A stretch of 64,000 nucleotides of DNA from Sorangium cellulosum So ce56 (GCF_000067165.1 NC_010162.1:1550001-1614000), one strand, 5' to 3'; numbered from the stretch's first letter, positions 18,667 to 28,417 are shown. Notes: generated from the sequence alone by a model not told the origin. A program made the numbers and translations.

Positions 18667-19731
18667 ATGACCGTGAAAGCCTTTGGTGCCCATGCCGCCG
18701 ACAAGCCGCTGGAGGCGCTCGACATCTTTCGTCGCGCCCCAGGCGACCACGATGTGCAGATCGACATCGCCTACTGCGGCGTCTGCCACTCGGACTTGCA
18801 CACCGTCCGAGGTGAATGGGCGGGCACGCTCTATCCGTGCGTTCCTGGGCACGAGATCGTGGGGCGGGTATCCGCTGTGGGTGCCCAGGTATCTCGCTTC
18901 AAGAAGGGCGAGCTGGTCGGCGTCGGTTGCATGGTTGACAGCTGCGGCCGCTGCGCGTCCTGCGCCGAACACCTCGAGCAGTACTGCGAGCGGGGCATGA
19001 CGCTCACCTACAACTCTCCGACCCCGGACGCCCCCGGGCACACGCTGGGCGGCTACTCCCAGCGGATCGTCGTCAACGACAAGTACGTGGTGAAGATCAG
19101 CCATCGCGAGGAGCAGCTGGCGGCCGTGGCCCCGCTGCTCTGCGCCGGCATCACCACCTATTCGCCGCTCCGGCACTGGAACGCCGGGCCCGGCAAGAAG
19201 ATCGGCGTGGTGGGCATCGGTGGGCTCGGCCACATGGGCGTCAAGCTCGCCCACGCGATGGGCGCGCACACCGTCGCGTTCACGACGTCGGAGTCGAAGC
19301 GGCAAGACGCCAAGGCCCTCGGCGCGGACGAGGTCGTGGTGTCGCGCAACGCGAGCGAGATGGACGCTCACGCCGAGAGCTTCGACATGATCCTGGACAC
19401 GGTCGCGGTGAGCCATGACCTCGACGCCTTCACGAGGCTGCTCAGGCGGGACGGCGCCCTGGTGCTCGTGGGCGTGCCGAAGGACGCCCACCCGTCGCCC
19501 GCCGTCTTCAACCTCGTGCTCAAGCGCAGGACGATCGCCGGGTCGACGATCGGCGGCATCGCCGAGACGCAGGAGATGCTCGATTTCTGCGCGGAGAAGG
19601 GGATCGTCGCCGACATCGAGGTGATTCCGATCCAGCGGATCGAACAGGCGTACGAGCGGATGCTCAAGAGCGACGTCAAGTATCGCTTCGTCATCGACAC
19701 CGCCAGCCTGGCCGCCGGGCCACGGGGGTAA
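18667..19731 (+). CDS. Zinc-dependent NAD(P)-alcohol dehydrogenase, YahK/cinnamyl-alcohol type
   Basis: 354-residue medium-chain dehydrogenase/reductase acting on aldehydes/alcohols in the cytoplasm. Catalytic zinc ligands: Cys in YCGVCHSD (about 37-44) and His-Glu in PGHEIVG (about 60-66). Structural zinc: four Cys in DSCGRCASCAEHLEQYC (about 93-109). Nucleotide loop is GIGGLGHMGVKLA (about 181-193). The start has ribosome site AGGAG. Family members such as YahK reduce many aldehydes with NADPH. The downstream LysR gene is convergent, so it may or may not be the regulator. Confidence 0.9.
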   Translation: MTVKAFGAHAADKPLEALDIFRRAPGDHDVQIDIAYCGVCHSDLHTVRGEWAGTLYPCVPGHEIVGRVSAVGAQVSRFKKGELVGVGCMVDSCGRCASCAEHLEQYCERGMTLTYNSPTPDAPGHTLGGYSQRIVVNDKYVVKISHREEQLAAVAPLLCAGITTYSPLRHWNAGPGKKIGVVGIGGLGHMGVKLAHAMGAHTVAFTTSESKRQDAKALGADEVVVSRNASEMDAHAESFDMILDTVAVSHDLDAFTRLLRRDGALVLVGVPKDAHPSPAVFNLVLKRRTIAGSTIGGIAETQEMLDFCAEKGIVADIEVIPIQRIEQAYERMLKSDVKYRFVIDTASLAAGPRG

Positions 19732-19765
19732 AGCCACAGGTCATCGTCGAAGCTGAAGGGCGGCG

Positions 19766-20725
19766 CTAGCCCCTTCGCCTCTTCCGTGGCTCGCGGCGCT
19801 GCCCGGCACGCCCGCTCCGCGCCGCCGTCTCTTCCCCGCCTGCCACGACCTCCCGCACGCTGTCGCGCAACCAGCGGTGAGCGGGGTCCGCGTCCAGCCT
19901 CGGGTGCCACAGCAACGAGACGGTGATCTCCGGCGCGGCGAAGGGCAGCGCGAAGCTGAACAGGCCGTCGCGCAGGCTCCTGGTGTGGTGATCCGGAACG
20001 GTGGCGATCAGGTCGGTCGCGCGCGCCAGCGCGATCGCCGTGGCGAACCCGCCGACGATGGTCACCACCTCGCGCGCCAGACCGAGCGCGGCCAGGCTCT
20101 CGTCGATGCGCCCCTTGGCCACGCCGCGCCGCGAGAACACGACGTGGCGTCCGGCGGCGTAGCGCGCGGGCGTGATCTTCGCGCGGCCGAGGGGGTGGTC
20201 GCTGCGCACGACGCCGATGAAGCGGTCGCGGAACAGCGCCTGGGTGCGCAGCTCGGGGCTGGTGTCTTCGTCGACGACGCCCGTCTCGAGGTCGACGGCG
20301 CCCGTGCGCAGCGGCGCGCTGTCCTTGTCGGGCTTGGCCACGAAGCGCAGCCGGACGCCTGGCGCCTGGGCGCCGGTGCGCTCGATCAGGGCTGGACCGA
20401 AGCTCTCGACGAAGCCCTCGCTGGTGCGCAGCGTGAAGGTGCGCACCAGGCGCTTCAGGTCGAGCTCCTCGGCCGGGCGCAGGACGGCCTCGGCGCCCTG
20501 CACCAGGTGGCTCACGCGCTCGCGCAGCTCGAGCGCGCGCGGGGTCGGCACCAGGCCGCGTCCAGCGCGCACCAGCAGCGGGTCGCCCAGGGTCTCCCGC
20601 AGGCGCGCGAGCGCCCGACTCATCGCCGACGGGCTCAGGCGCAGCCGTCGGGCCGCGCCGGTGACGCTGCCTTCGGTGAGCAGCACGTCGAGCGTCACGA
20701 GCAGGTTCAGATCAGGCAGCGACAT
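19766..20725 (-). CDS. LysR-family transcriptional regulator
   Basis: 319 residues. The N-terminal HTH is of the NodD/PcpR-like subgroup (MSLPDLNLLVTLDVLLTEGSVTGAARRL with SPSAMSRALARLRE, residues 1-45); the substrate-binding domain covers about 90-300. It is divergent from the cupin-MFS pair (149-base gap), which makes that operon the probable target. The gap contains TTGCG-N14-CGCAA (20780-20803), an imperfect candidate site. The C-terminus is Arg-rich. Confidence 0.88.
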   Translation of the reverse strand: MSLPDLNLLVTLDVLLTEGSVTGAARRLRLSPSAMSRALARLRETLGDPLLVRAGRGLVPTPRALELRERVSHLVQGAEAVLRPAEELDLKRLVRTFTLRTSEGFVESFGPALIERTGAQAPGVRLRFVAKPDKDSAPLRTGAVDLETGVVDEDTSPELRTQALFRDRFIGVVRSDHPLGRAKITPARYAAGRHVVFSRRGVAKGRIDESLAALGLAREVVTIVGGFATAIALARATDLIATVPDHHTRSLRDGLFSFALPFAAPEITVSLLWHPRLDADPAHRWLRDSVREVVAGGEETAARSGRAGQRREPRKRRRG

Positions 20726-20874
20726 GCCACCAGGCTAGCAGAGGTCGCGGCGGACCATGGCGTCATACGCACATATACTTTGCGACCGTTGCGCGTTCCG
20801 CAATCCGTGCCGGCGCTCTAGCTTCGACGTCGAAGCGCGGATCACCTCGATTCGAGCCGAGCCGGAGGCCACCC

Positions 20875-21414
20875 ATGACCGAGAACGCCCTTGACCTGTT
20901 CGTCCATCGCACCCGCGCCAGCTGGGGACCGCTCAGCAGCGACCTTGTCGCCAGCTGTCGCGATCACCTGGAGCAGCTGGCGAAGGCGCACGCCGCGGAG
21001 CCCTGGCTCGCGGCGCTGCACGAGGAGGCGCCCGCGTCCAGGGAGCTCTACCGGGATGCGGAGCACGGCTTCGTGCTTCAGGCCCACACCGAGCAGGCCG
21101 GGCTCTACCGCCCGCCGCATGACCACGGTCGCAGCTGGGTGATCTACGCCCTGCAGCGCGGAGAGATCGCGATGTCCACCTACGCTCGCGTCGAGACCGG
21201 CGCCGGCGTCCAGCTGGTCAAGCGTGACGAGACGCTGTTGCGCGCCGGACAGGCGCAGCTGTTCTTGCCGGGAGACATCCACGACACGCGCTGCGTCGCC
21301 GGCCCGGCGCTGCTGTTCCGCTTCACCGAGCGCGATCTCCGACAGGAAGATCAGGTCGCGCGGCGCGTGACCCGCTATGTCGAGCGCAACGGCGCCTGGA
21401 CGGTGGGAACATGA
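20875..21414 (+). CDS. Cupin-fold protein (cysteine-dioxygenase-like metal-binding family)
   Basis: 179-residue soluble protein. The cupin metal motif is present as PPHDHGRSWVIYALQRGE (about 80-97), with a later FLPGDIHD (about 130-137) that supplies the third His. The fold resembles predicted metal-dependent dioxygenases of the double-stranded beta-helix superfamily. It overlaps the downstream MFS gene by four bases (ATGA), so enzyme and transporter are probably co-produced. Substrate unknown. Confidence 0.7.
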   Translation: MTENALDLFVHRTRASWGPLSSDLVASCRDHLEQLAKAHAAEPWLAALHEEAPASRELYRDAEHGFVLQAHTEQAGLYRPPHDHGRSWVIYALQRGEIAMSTYARVETGAGVQLVKRDETLLRAGQAQLFLPGDIHDTRCVAGPALLFRFTERDLRQEDQVARRVTRYVERNGAWTVGT

Positions 21415-22838
21415 TGGCGCTGCGCACCTCGATCGCTGGCGCGCCCCTGCCGAGCGAGGCGCCCGATCAGGCGGCCTCCGGTGTGCGGGGCCCGGCGCGC
21501 GCGGAGGCGATTGCGTGCGTGCTCGCGGCCATGGTGCTGGTGGTGCTCTCCGCGGGCATCGCCAACGTGGCGCTGCCTGCGCTGGCGCACGCGCTCCAGG
21601 TGACGCCCGCCGCGTCGGTGCGCGTCGTCAGCGCCTACCAGCTCGGGCTTGTGATGGCTCTATTGCCGTGCGCCGCGCTGGGCGAGAGCCTGGGCTATCG
21701 CGCCGTGTTCACGGCGGGCGTCGGGCTGTTCACGGGCGCGTCGGCGCTGTGCGCGCTGGCGCCATCGCTCCACTGGCTGGTCGCCGCGCGCTTTTTGCAG
21801 GGGCTCGGGGGCGCCGCCGTGATGGCGCTCGGGGTGGCGCTGCTGCGCTTCGTGGTTCCGCAGGCGCAGCTGGCAGCCGCCATCGGCTGGAACGCGCTCG
21901 CCGTGGCGCTGTCCTCGGCCGCGGCGCCCACGGTCGGCGCCGTGCTGCTCTCGAGCGCGAGCTGGCCCTGGCTGTTCGCCGTCAATCTTCCGCTCGGCGT
22001 GGCGGTGCTGCTCGCCTCGCGCGGCCTCCCCGAGGTCCCCGGCACGGCGCGGGCGCTGGACGCGACGAGCATGGCGCTGAGCGCGGGGGCCTTCGGCGCG
22101 CTGATCGCGGGCGCGGAGCTGCTGCCGGCGGCGCCGGCGCTCGGGGCCGGCTTGCTCGCCGCGGCCGCCCTGAGCGCGACGCTGTTGCTCCGCCGCGAGC
22201 TGCCGAAGGAGGCGCCCCTGGTGCCGCTCGACCTGCTGCGCAGCCGTTCGTTTCGCGTCTCGGTGATCGCCTCGGTCGCGTGCTTCGCGGGGCAGACCTC
22301 GGCGCTTGTCGCGCTGCCCTTCTATCTGCGGCACGGCTTTGGCCAGGAGGCCCTGACCACCGGGCTGCTGATCACGCCCTGGCCGCTGAGCGTGGCCCTC
22401 CTGGCGCCCGTCGCCGGCCGCCTCGCCGACCGCATCTCGACGGCCTGGCTGTGCGCGACGGGCGCGGGGTGTCTCGCGCTGGGGCTCGCCGCGCTCGCGC
22501 TGTCGCCGGCGCACGGCAGCGCGCTTTCGCTGGTGCCGTTCGTGGCGCTCTGCGGCGCGGGCTTTGGCCTGTTCCAGGTGCCGAACAACCGCAACATGCT
22601 CCTCGCGGCGCCGCGCGCGCGGAGCGCCGCCGCGGGCGGCATGCAGGGCACCGCGCGGCTGGCCGGCCAGACGGCGGGCGCTGTCGTCATGACCTTGCTC
22701 TTCACGCTCATGCCAGTAGATGCCGCGCCGCGCATCGGCCTCGGTATCGGCGCCGTGCTGACGCTGAGCGCCGGGATCGTCAGCGCGCTGCGCGCTGGCT
22801 CGCACCGCAGCCATGACGGTGGGAGGATGGGCAGCTGA
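21411..22838 (+). CDS. MFS transporter, DHA (drug/metabolite:H+ antiporter) type
   Basis: 475-residue inner-membrane transporter with about 12-14 hydrophobic helices from residue 30 on. Family signs are the first-half signature around GESLGYRAVFTAGVGLFTGAS and the repeated segment GRLADRISTAWLCATG in the second half. Closest in style to DHA2 (EmrB/QacA) exporters. It is coupled to the cupin gene and under the possible control of the divergent LysR. Direction and substrate are inferred only from family. Confidence 0.85.
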   Translation: MMALRTSIAGAPLPSEAPDQAASGVRGPARAEAIACVLAAMVLVVLSAGIANVALPALAHALQVTPAASVRVVSAYQLGLVMALLPCAALGESLGYRAVFTAGVGLFTGASALCALAPSLHWLVAARFLQGLGGAAVMALGVALLRFVVPQAQLAAAIGWNALAVALSSAAAPTVGAVLLSSASWPWLFAVNLPLGVAVLLASRGLPEVPGTARALDATSMALSAGAFGALIAGAELLPAAPALGAGLLAAAALSATLLLRRELPKEAPLVPLDLLRSRSFRVSVIASVACFAGQTSALVALPFYLRHGFGQEALTTGLLITPWPLSVALLAPVAGRLADRISTAWLCATGAGCLALGLAALALSPAHGSALSLVPFVALCGAGFGLFQVPNNRNMLLAAPRARSAAAGGMQGTARLAGQTAGAVVMTLLFTLMPVDAAPRIGLGIGAVLTLSAGIVSALRAGSHRSHDGGRMGS

Positions 22839-22946
22839 GAGCCGCGGTGTCCGAGCTCTTCGAGCAGAGAGCGCCGCGGGCGAGAAGGAGGGGCGCCGGC
22901 TGGCGCCTTGACCCACCTCGGGCACGGGCGTATCCGATTCTGAGCA

Positions 22947-23288
22947 ATGCTGACGATCCGTCGGGCGCAATGGGTTGCTCTGGCGAGACCGCCGGACGAT
23001 CGGCTCGCGGAGCAGCTGGCGGCGATCGCGGCGCGCCACTGGGCGGAGGCGGCGGCGCTACCGGCGCCGGCGCGCCTCGAGCGCGTGCGCGCCGCCGTCG
23101 ATCGCGCGCGCGCCCTCGGGATCGACGACGATCGCGACGTGGGCCGCTTCGTCATGATCGACCTCGCGCTCGGCGCGGGGTTCGAGGTTGAGCGGGCCTG
23201 GGCGCGGGCGATCCTCGCGGACGAGCGGCTGCCGATGGGGGATCGCGTTGCGCGGCTGAAGGCGCGGGCGCACGGGGAGCTCGGGTGA
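22947..23288 (+). CDS. Small hypothetical protein, start pattern MLTIRRAQ
   Basis: 113-residue soluble, helical and acidic/basic-mixed protein. The pattern (MLTIRRAQ, then an Arg/Ala helix and GIDDDRDVGRFVMIDLALG.GFE) resembles short proteins found beside type VI secretion or lysozyme-like effector genes in proteobacteria. I recall that family only loosely, so function is not assigned. It overlaps the GNAT gene by four bases (GTGA), and the three genes 22947-26339 look like one transcription unit. Confidence 0.55.
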   Translation: MLTIRRAQWVALARPPDDRLAEQLAAIAARHWAEAAALPAPARLERVRAAVDRARALGIDDDRDVGRFVMIDLALGAGFEVERAWARAILADERLPMGDRVARLKARAHGELG

Positions 23289-23860
23289 GCGCCGCCCTCC
23301 GCGCCGCGGCCGGGCCGCGGTTCGATGTCGGCCTCGAGCCGCTCGGCTTCGAGCACGCCGCCGCCATGCAGGAGCTGCTCGCCGGCCCGGCCGTGGCGGG
23401 CCCGCTGCGGCTGCCGCACCCGCTGCCGCCCCGGCACGTCGAGCGCGAGGTGGTGGCGCTGCGCCACCACGAGCGCGAGGGGACGCGGGCGAGCTTCGCC
23501 ATCGTCGTCGCGCGGTGGGTCGCGCAGGCGGCTGGGCAGGCCGCGGCGCCCGGGGGCGCGCCCGTGGTCGCGGGAGGCTGCGATCTCTGCGCCATCGATC
23601 GCCACGGGCGCACGGCGGAGATCCGCTACTGGCTGGGCGAGCCGTTCTGGGGCCGCGGGATCGGGCGCGCCGCCGTCTCGGCGCTGCTCGGCGAGGCGCG
23701 GGCCCGCGGGCTCGGCTCGGTGACGACGTTCATCGCGCCCGGCAACCTGCGCTCGCGCCGCCTGGCCGAGGCGCTGGGCTTCGAGCGCATGTCACGGAGC
23801 GACGCGGAGGAGGCGCCCGGCGGCGCGCCGCCGCTGCTCGCCTACGGCCGGGCGCTCTGA
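23285..23860 (+). CDS. GNAT-family N-acetyltransferase
   Basis: 191-residue acetyl-CoA-dependent acetyltransferase. The N-terminal part fits RimJ/RimL-type proteins. The acetyl-CoA motif is WGRGIGRAAVSALLGEARARGLGSV (about 122-146), followed by the conserved NLRSRRLAEALGFERM. The start is GTG within the previous gene's stop. Together with the small upstream protein and the large downstream orphan it may modify a partner protein; that is inference from position. Confidence 0.8.
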   Translation: MSAALRAAAGPRFDVGLEPLGFEHAAAMQELLAGPAVAGPLRLPHPLPPRHVEREVVALRHHEREGTRASFAIVVARWVAQAAGQAAAPGGAPVVAGGCDLCAIDRHGRTAEIRYWLGEPFWGRGIGRAAVSALLGEARARGLGSVTTFIAPGNLRSRRLAEALGFERMSRSDAEEAPGGAPPLLAYGRAL

Positions 23861-23876
23861 GCGCGGGGGCACGAAG

Positions 23877-26339
23877 ATGGAAGAAAGAGAACCGTCCCTC
23901 CCCGCCACGCGATACAAGTCAAAGAAGCGGGCAAGGAAGCAGGGGCGCTTCCGGCCGCCGACCGTCACCGAGCTCGGCCTCCTGGACTTCGAGCTCTTCC
24001 TGCAGTCGGCGCCTTCGAGCTGGCCCGACGCCGCCGCCGAGCTGAAGCTGCTCGACTTGCTCCGTCTGCGCACGCGCTACTACCGGTGGCGGTTCGTGAC
24101 CGACGAGCAGTCCGCGCTAGAGACCTCGACCGACGAGGTGCTGCGCCTGGTGCCGAGCAAGAGGGGGCCGGAGACGACCTGTTCCGTCATCGAGAAGGAG
24201 AAGGAGATCGAGGGGGACGACGCCGCGAACAAGGCGCAGCGGGAGTTCAACGATCTCGGACCGCCCGCCGCCGGCGACACGCTCCTCCTCTTGGCCGCCA
24301 TCCAGACAGGCAACATCCAGGCTGTCGAGGAGGTGATCAATGGCGCCGATCTCTATCTCCCCTGCGCCTATGCCCCCTGCATGCTGGGGGACCAGGGCAT
24401 CTGGGAATTCGCGACCGCCATCGACTTCTACATGTCGCCACGGCAGGCCGCCTTCGTCGAGTACGCCTGCGCTCTGCTCGCGTCGGCCGACCGTCAGACC
24501 GTCTGCGCCAAGCTCGCCGTCCCGAAGATCAAGCATGCGCGCAAGGAGATCCTCGACCTCCTGCTCGCGCACGACAGGACCGACGTGTTTCCGAAGCCGC
24601 TCCTCGCGCACACGCTGAAATTCGACCTCGCGCACGCGGAGTGCCTGCTCGAGAGCCCGTGCTGGACCCACTTCGGAAAAGACCCGACGAGCCAGCCCTC
24701 GTCGAACGTCCGGGACTTCGTGCTGCTGCTGACCGGCATGCTGGCGGGGCTCTGCCTCGAGCTCAACGAAGCGCACCTTCATCGGAGCTGCGGCGTCGAG
24801 GACCTGCTCGAGCGCCTGCTGGCCATCGATTCGGTCTGCGAGATATGCATCGGTGCGGTCTACGGGCAACAGCCGCTGAGCAACCTCGGGCAGCCGCCGC
24901 TGAAGGCGCCCACGGCGCTGTCGCCAGCGTTCGTAAACGAGCTGTTCCGCCTGCAGGCCGACGCGGCCGGCCTGGCCCGCGCGCTGGATGCGGGGTTGAG
25001 AGAGGAGCTCGGGCTGCCGCCGCCGATCCCGCCGGGGCGGCGGGAGGATCTCTGGGGAGCCGCGAAGCGCAACCTCTGGGTCTACCTGCCGCAGCTCGCG
25101 CCGCACCTCAAGGGAACCGAGAAGATCTGGTCCGTCATCTTCACGCCGAATGACGTCCCCGGCCAGATCATGAAGCTCAAGGCGCTGGAGCCTCCCAAGG
25201 ATCCGTCGCTGGCGGAGACCCAGGAGCTCGCGATCACGATCGTGTCGAGTTGCCTGCTAAAGAAAGGCGTTATCGACCTCGCCACCCTCCTCGAGCTCCG
25301 GAGCAAGCTTCCGGCGAACCCCAAGGTCGAGCTGATCATCATGAACGTCCTCGGCCTTGGCCAGAGCCTGCAACAGACCATGGAGGAGGCGCTGGCGGCC
25401 GCGCACGCGGCCCGCACGCACCCCAAGGTGTTCGGCGCCCCCGCCGACATCAAGAACAAGTACGACCGTACCGTGTGCGGCACGAAGCCGGTGCCGCCCG
25501 ACGTCGAGTACTACGGTCTTGACGGGCTGGCATGGGACGCCAAGCGGCTCGGCGGCAATCAGACGGAATGGGGCGACACGCAGAAGAAGGGGTTCGCGAG
25601 CACCAGCAACGTGCCGTGCGCCCTCCTGCTCGACGCGACGTATGCCAACCAGCGGCGTTACCAGCGAGCCTGGGCCGAGATCTTCCGCGACGTCGCGCGC
25701 GGCAAGCTGCGGCTCTACCGGATGGTCAAGGGCGAGCGCCGGCCCGCGCTCCTCGAGATCTCGGTCGACATGATCTGCGAGGCCCGCGGCGCGCAGGTCC
25801 TCTCTCCCAGCCCGGTCGGCTTCCTTCACGATCCTTCATGCACCTTCGGGGCCTTCGTCGTCGACGACTGGCTGAAGAGCGGCAAGCTCCAGGGAAACAC
25901 CGTCACGGTCGCGAAGATCGCCAAATCGAACCCCTGGGTGATAGCCACGCTCGATCGTCTGCTGTCGGGGCAGCTCGTCTGGTACGACTTCTTCTCCGAC
26001 CACACCCGCGAGCTCCCGCTCGGCGGCGGGCGGCACATCTGCCTCGAGGTCTCGCTCAGGTCGGTCCCCGAGATCGTGTACCTTTGCGCCGGGAACGCCG
26101 CGCTCGCCGAAGAGGTGAGCTCCTTCTGGCGCATCATCTGGGTGGTCGACCAGCACCGCTTCTTCATCACGTTCACGCATTACGAGCGGTGGTGCCTGGG
26201 CCGCGGCGCGACGGCGCAGCCGCTCCCGATGCCCGCTTTTTTCGAGCTCGAGGGCCCTCCGCCTTCCGCGCTGCCCGCCGCCCCGACAGGCACGACCTTC
26301 GCGAACGCGCTCGGCACGTTCGGCGCCGGTCTCACGTGA
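23877..26339 (+). CDS. Unrecognised 820-residue cytoplasmic protein with ankyrin-like helical segment
   Basis: I do not recognise this family. Visible features: a basic N-terminus (KSKKRARKQGRF), no signal peptide or membrane helix. Residues about 133-250 have a helix-turn-helix pattern like divergent ankyrin repeats (DTLLLLAAIQTGNIQAVEEVI, later EILDLLLAHDRTDVFPKPLLAH and LAHAECLLESPCW). A long helical middle follows, then a Trp- and Cys-containing C-terminal third (SFWRIIWVVDQHRFFITF). The final residues are low-complexity Ala/Pro/Gly. Codon use matches neighbours. It sits 16 bases after the GNAT gene. Possible roles (effector, scaffold) are guesses. Confidence 0.75.
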   Translation: MEEREPSLPATRYKSKKRARKQGRFRPPTVTELGLLDFELFLQSAPSSWPDAAAELKLLDLLRLRTRYYRWRFVTDEQSALETSTDEVLRLVPSKRGPETTCSVIEKEKEIEGDDAANKAQREFNDLGPPAAGDTLLLLAAIQTGNIQAVEEVINGADLYLPCAYAPCMLGDQGIWEFATAIDFYMSPRQAAFVEYACALLASADRQTVCAKLAVPKIKHARKEILDLLLAHDRTDVFPKPLLAHTLKFDLAHAECLLESPCWTHFGKDPTSQPSSNVRDFVLLLTGMLAGLCLELNEAHLHRSCGVEDLLERLLAIDSVCEICIGAVYGQQPLSNLGQPPLKAPTALSPAFVNELFRLQADAAGLARALDAGLREELGLPPPIPPGRREDLWGAAKRNLWVYLPQLAPHLKGTEKIWSVIFTPNDVPGQIMKLKALEPPKDPSLAETQELAITIVSSCLLKKGVIDLATLLELRSKLPANPKVELIIMNVLGLGQSLQQTMEEALAAAHAARTHPKVFGAPADIKNKYDRTVCGTKPVPPDVEYYGLDGLAWDAKRLGGNQTEWGDTQKKGFASTSNVPCALLLDATYANQRRYQRAWAEIFRDVARGKLRLYRMVKGERRPALLEISVDMICEARGAQVLSPSPVGFLHDPSCTFGAFVVDDWLKSGKLQGNTVTVAKIAKSNPWVIATLDRLLSGQLVWYDFFSDHTRELPLGGGRHICLEVSLRSVPEIVYLCAGNAALAEEVSSFWRIIWVVDQHRFFITFTHYERWCLGRGATAQPLPMPAFFELEGPPPSALPAAPTGTTFANALGTFGAGLT

Positions 26340-26601
26340 GGCGGCGCTTGTCTCGCCGCCCGTGCCACGAAGCGTCGGGATCACGCAGGCAGGTGTCAGC
26401 GCCGGGGGCGCTTGAATCGCTCACGCGAGCGCTCGGCCTCTCCTCGGATGACGCAGCCCTCGACGTGATCGTTCACCAGCCCCATCAGTCGATGAACTCC
26501 GGCGCCGCGCCGGACCAGCGGCAACGCGCTCGACCGTCGGGCCCCACGATCGTCGCGGCGCTCAAGGCGCGTCGCCTCGCAGGAACCCGAGCCATCCGCT
26601 G

Positions 26602-27468
26602 TTATCCACGAGCGGTGGCCTTGGTCGTGTACTCCGCGAACAGCTCGCTGAGCGCCCTCGCCATCGCGCGCATGCGCGGCACCTGGCGCAGCTCTCGATG
26701 CATCACGACGTAGAACGGAACCGACGGACCCGCGGCGTCGAGCGCCACGGGCTCCAGACCCGGAACATCGACGCCGGCCGCGTGCACGACGATGCCCATG
26801 CCCGCTCGCGCTGCCTCGAGCCGCGTCTCCACGGCGTTTGAACGAAGCGGGAAGTTTTGCGCGCCGCGCTCCACGAGCCAGTGGAAGGGGCCGAGTCCCT
26901 GGGTGATCCGCTCATCGACGATGAAGCGCTGCCCTGTGTAGTCGTCTCTCGTGACCAGGCGTCCGGGCAGATGCGCCGCCAGGTAAGCGGCGCTCGCGTA
27001 CAGAGCCGGCTCGACCTCGCCGACGCGCTTCTCGATGAGCACGTTCGAGGCCGAACGACCCCCGCGGAGCCCGATGTCGGCCTCGCGCTCCGCCAGATCG
27101 ACGAGCCGCGACTCGACCGACACCTCGACGATGGTCGTCCGGTCCTGCTCCCAGCATCGCCGCGCCGCCTGGGCCGCGACGGCGCCAAACCCCTCCGGCA
27201 CGGAGAGGCGCACGGTGCCGGCTCGCTCGCGATCGTGCGCCCCGAGCGCTTGCTCGAACCCGGCGGCGATGTTCACGAGCGCGAGGGCCTCGCGTTCGAG
27301 CCGCACCCCGTGGCTCGTCCGGTGGACGAGGGAGCGCCCGAGCGCGCGCTCGAGCGTCGAGACGCGGCGCATGACCGTGGAAGCCGACATGCCGAGGCGC
27401 TGCCCGGCCGCGAGGAAGCTCCCGCGGCGGTGGACCTCGAGCAGCACACGACAATCGTCCCAGTCCAT
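26602..27468 (-). CDS. LysR-family transcriptional regulator
   Basis: 288 residues from ATG 27468 (MDWDDCRVLLEVHRRGSF); an in-frame ATG at 27504 would add 12 residues. HTH about 3-60 with SASTVMRRVSTLERAL, substrate-binding domain about 85-275 (VRLSVPEGFGAVAA, then DIGLRGG). The start style is of the subgroup that regulates adjacent oxidoreductase genes. It is divergent from a ketopantoate-reductase-like gene with 96 bases between starts, its likely target. Confidence 0.87.
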   Translation of the reverse strand: MDWDDCRVLLEVHRRGSFLAAGQRLGMSASTVMRRVSTLERALGRSLVHRTSHGVRLEREALALVNIAAGFEQALGAHDRERAGTVRLSVPEGFGAVAAQAARRCWEQDRTTIVEVSVESRLVDLAEREADIGLRGGRSASNVLIEKRVGEVEPALYASAAYLAAHLPGRLVTRDDYTGQRFIVDERITQGLGPFHWLVERGAQNFPLRSNAVETRLEAARAGMGIVVHAAGVDVPGLEPVALDAAGPSVPFYVVMHRELRQVPRMRAMARALSELFAEYTTKATARG

Positions 27469-27564
27469 GGGACGACCCTGCCATCTCGGCGGATCTTCGT
27501 CCATGCAAAACCGGTTTGCATCAGCGCAAAACATCCGTGGCGCAGCGCGGGTTATGCTGTCTCC

Positions 27565-28410
27565 ATGAAAATGGCAGTTCTCGGTACAGGAGCCATCGGC
27601 AGTACATTCGCTTATCAGCTGGCGAAAGCCGGCCACGAGGTCACGGCCGTCGCGCGCGGCGCGCGACTGGATCGCCTGCGGGAAGATCGCGCCATCGTTC
27701 TGACCGATGGCGCTCGCGCCCCTGTGGCCGTCGCCGGCACCCTCGACCCGAGCGTCCCGTACGATCTCGTGCTCGTGACGGTGCTGGCGCCTCAGGTCGA
27801 CAGCGTCCTACCCGCGCTGCGACAGAGCGCCGCGAGACACATCATGTTCATGTTCAACACCTTCGAGCCGCTGGATCGACTGCGGGACGCGGTGGGCGCC
27901 GAGCGCTTCTCGTTCGGCTTTCCCGGCGGCGTGCTCGCGCATCTCATCGACGGCAAGCTGCGGAGGCGCATCCTGCCCGGCACCACCGTGGGCGATGCAG
28001 CCTGGGCGAAGGTGTTCGGCGCTGCAGGGATCCCGACCGTGACCAGCGCCGATATGCACGGATGGTTGCGCTCGCACGCCGCCATGGTGATCCCCCTCAT
28101 GTCGATCGGCGTCGTCGTGGCGCACCGGAACGCCGGCATCACCTGGCGTGAGGCGCGCCGCTACGCCGCCGCGCTCGCCCAGGGGTTTCACATCGTGCGC
28201 GGCCTGGGCCACGCCCTCGAGCCCGCCGTGCTGGCGCTGTTCAGCCGTCTGCCGCGCACGCTCACGACTGGCTTGTTGTGGCTCATGAGCCGCACCCAGG
28301 AGCTCCGGAAGCTCGGCGCGCTCGGCGCCGCGGAGCCCCGGATGCTCATCGACATGGTGGCGACCGCGGCGCCGCATCAGGCCGCCGAGCTGCTGGCGAT
28401 CCGCCCGTAG
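27565..28410 (+). CDS. Ketopantoate reductase (ApbA/PanE)-family protein
   Basis: 281-residue NAD(P)H-dependent reductase. The N-terminal Rossmann fold is MKMAVLGTGAIGSTFAYQLAKAGHEV (1-26); the C-terminal helical ApbA_C domain spans about 170-280. ATG 27565 starts exactly at the dinucleotide-binding motif. Real PanE reduces 2-dehydropantoate for coenzyme A synthesis. Here the gene stands apart from pan genes and is paired with LysR, so it may serve a different 2-keto acid. Its stop is 7 bases from the convergent GST gene. Confidence 0.78.
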   Translation: MKMAVLGTGAIGSTFAYQLAKAGHEVTAVARGARLDRLREDRAIVLTDGARAPVAVAGTLDPSVPYDLVLVTVLAPQVDSVLPALRQSAARHIMFMFNTFEPLDRLRDAVGAERFSFGFPGGVLAHLIDGKLRRRILPGTTVGDAAWAKVFGAAGIPTVTSADMHGWLRSHAAMVIPLMSIGVVVAHRNAGITWREARRYAAALAQGFHIVRGLGHALEPAVLALFSRLPRTLTTGLLWLMSRTQELRKLGALGAAEPRMLIDMVATAAPHQAAELLAIRP

Positions 28411-28417
28411 ACTGGAG

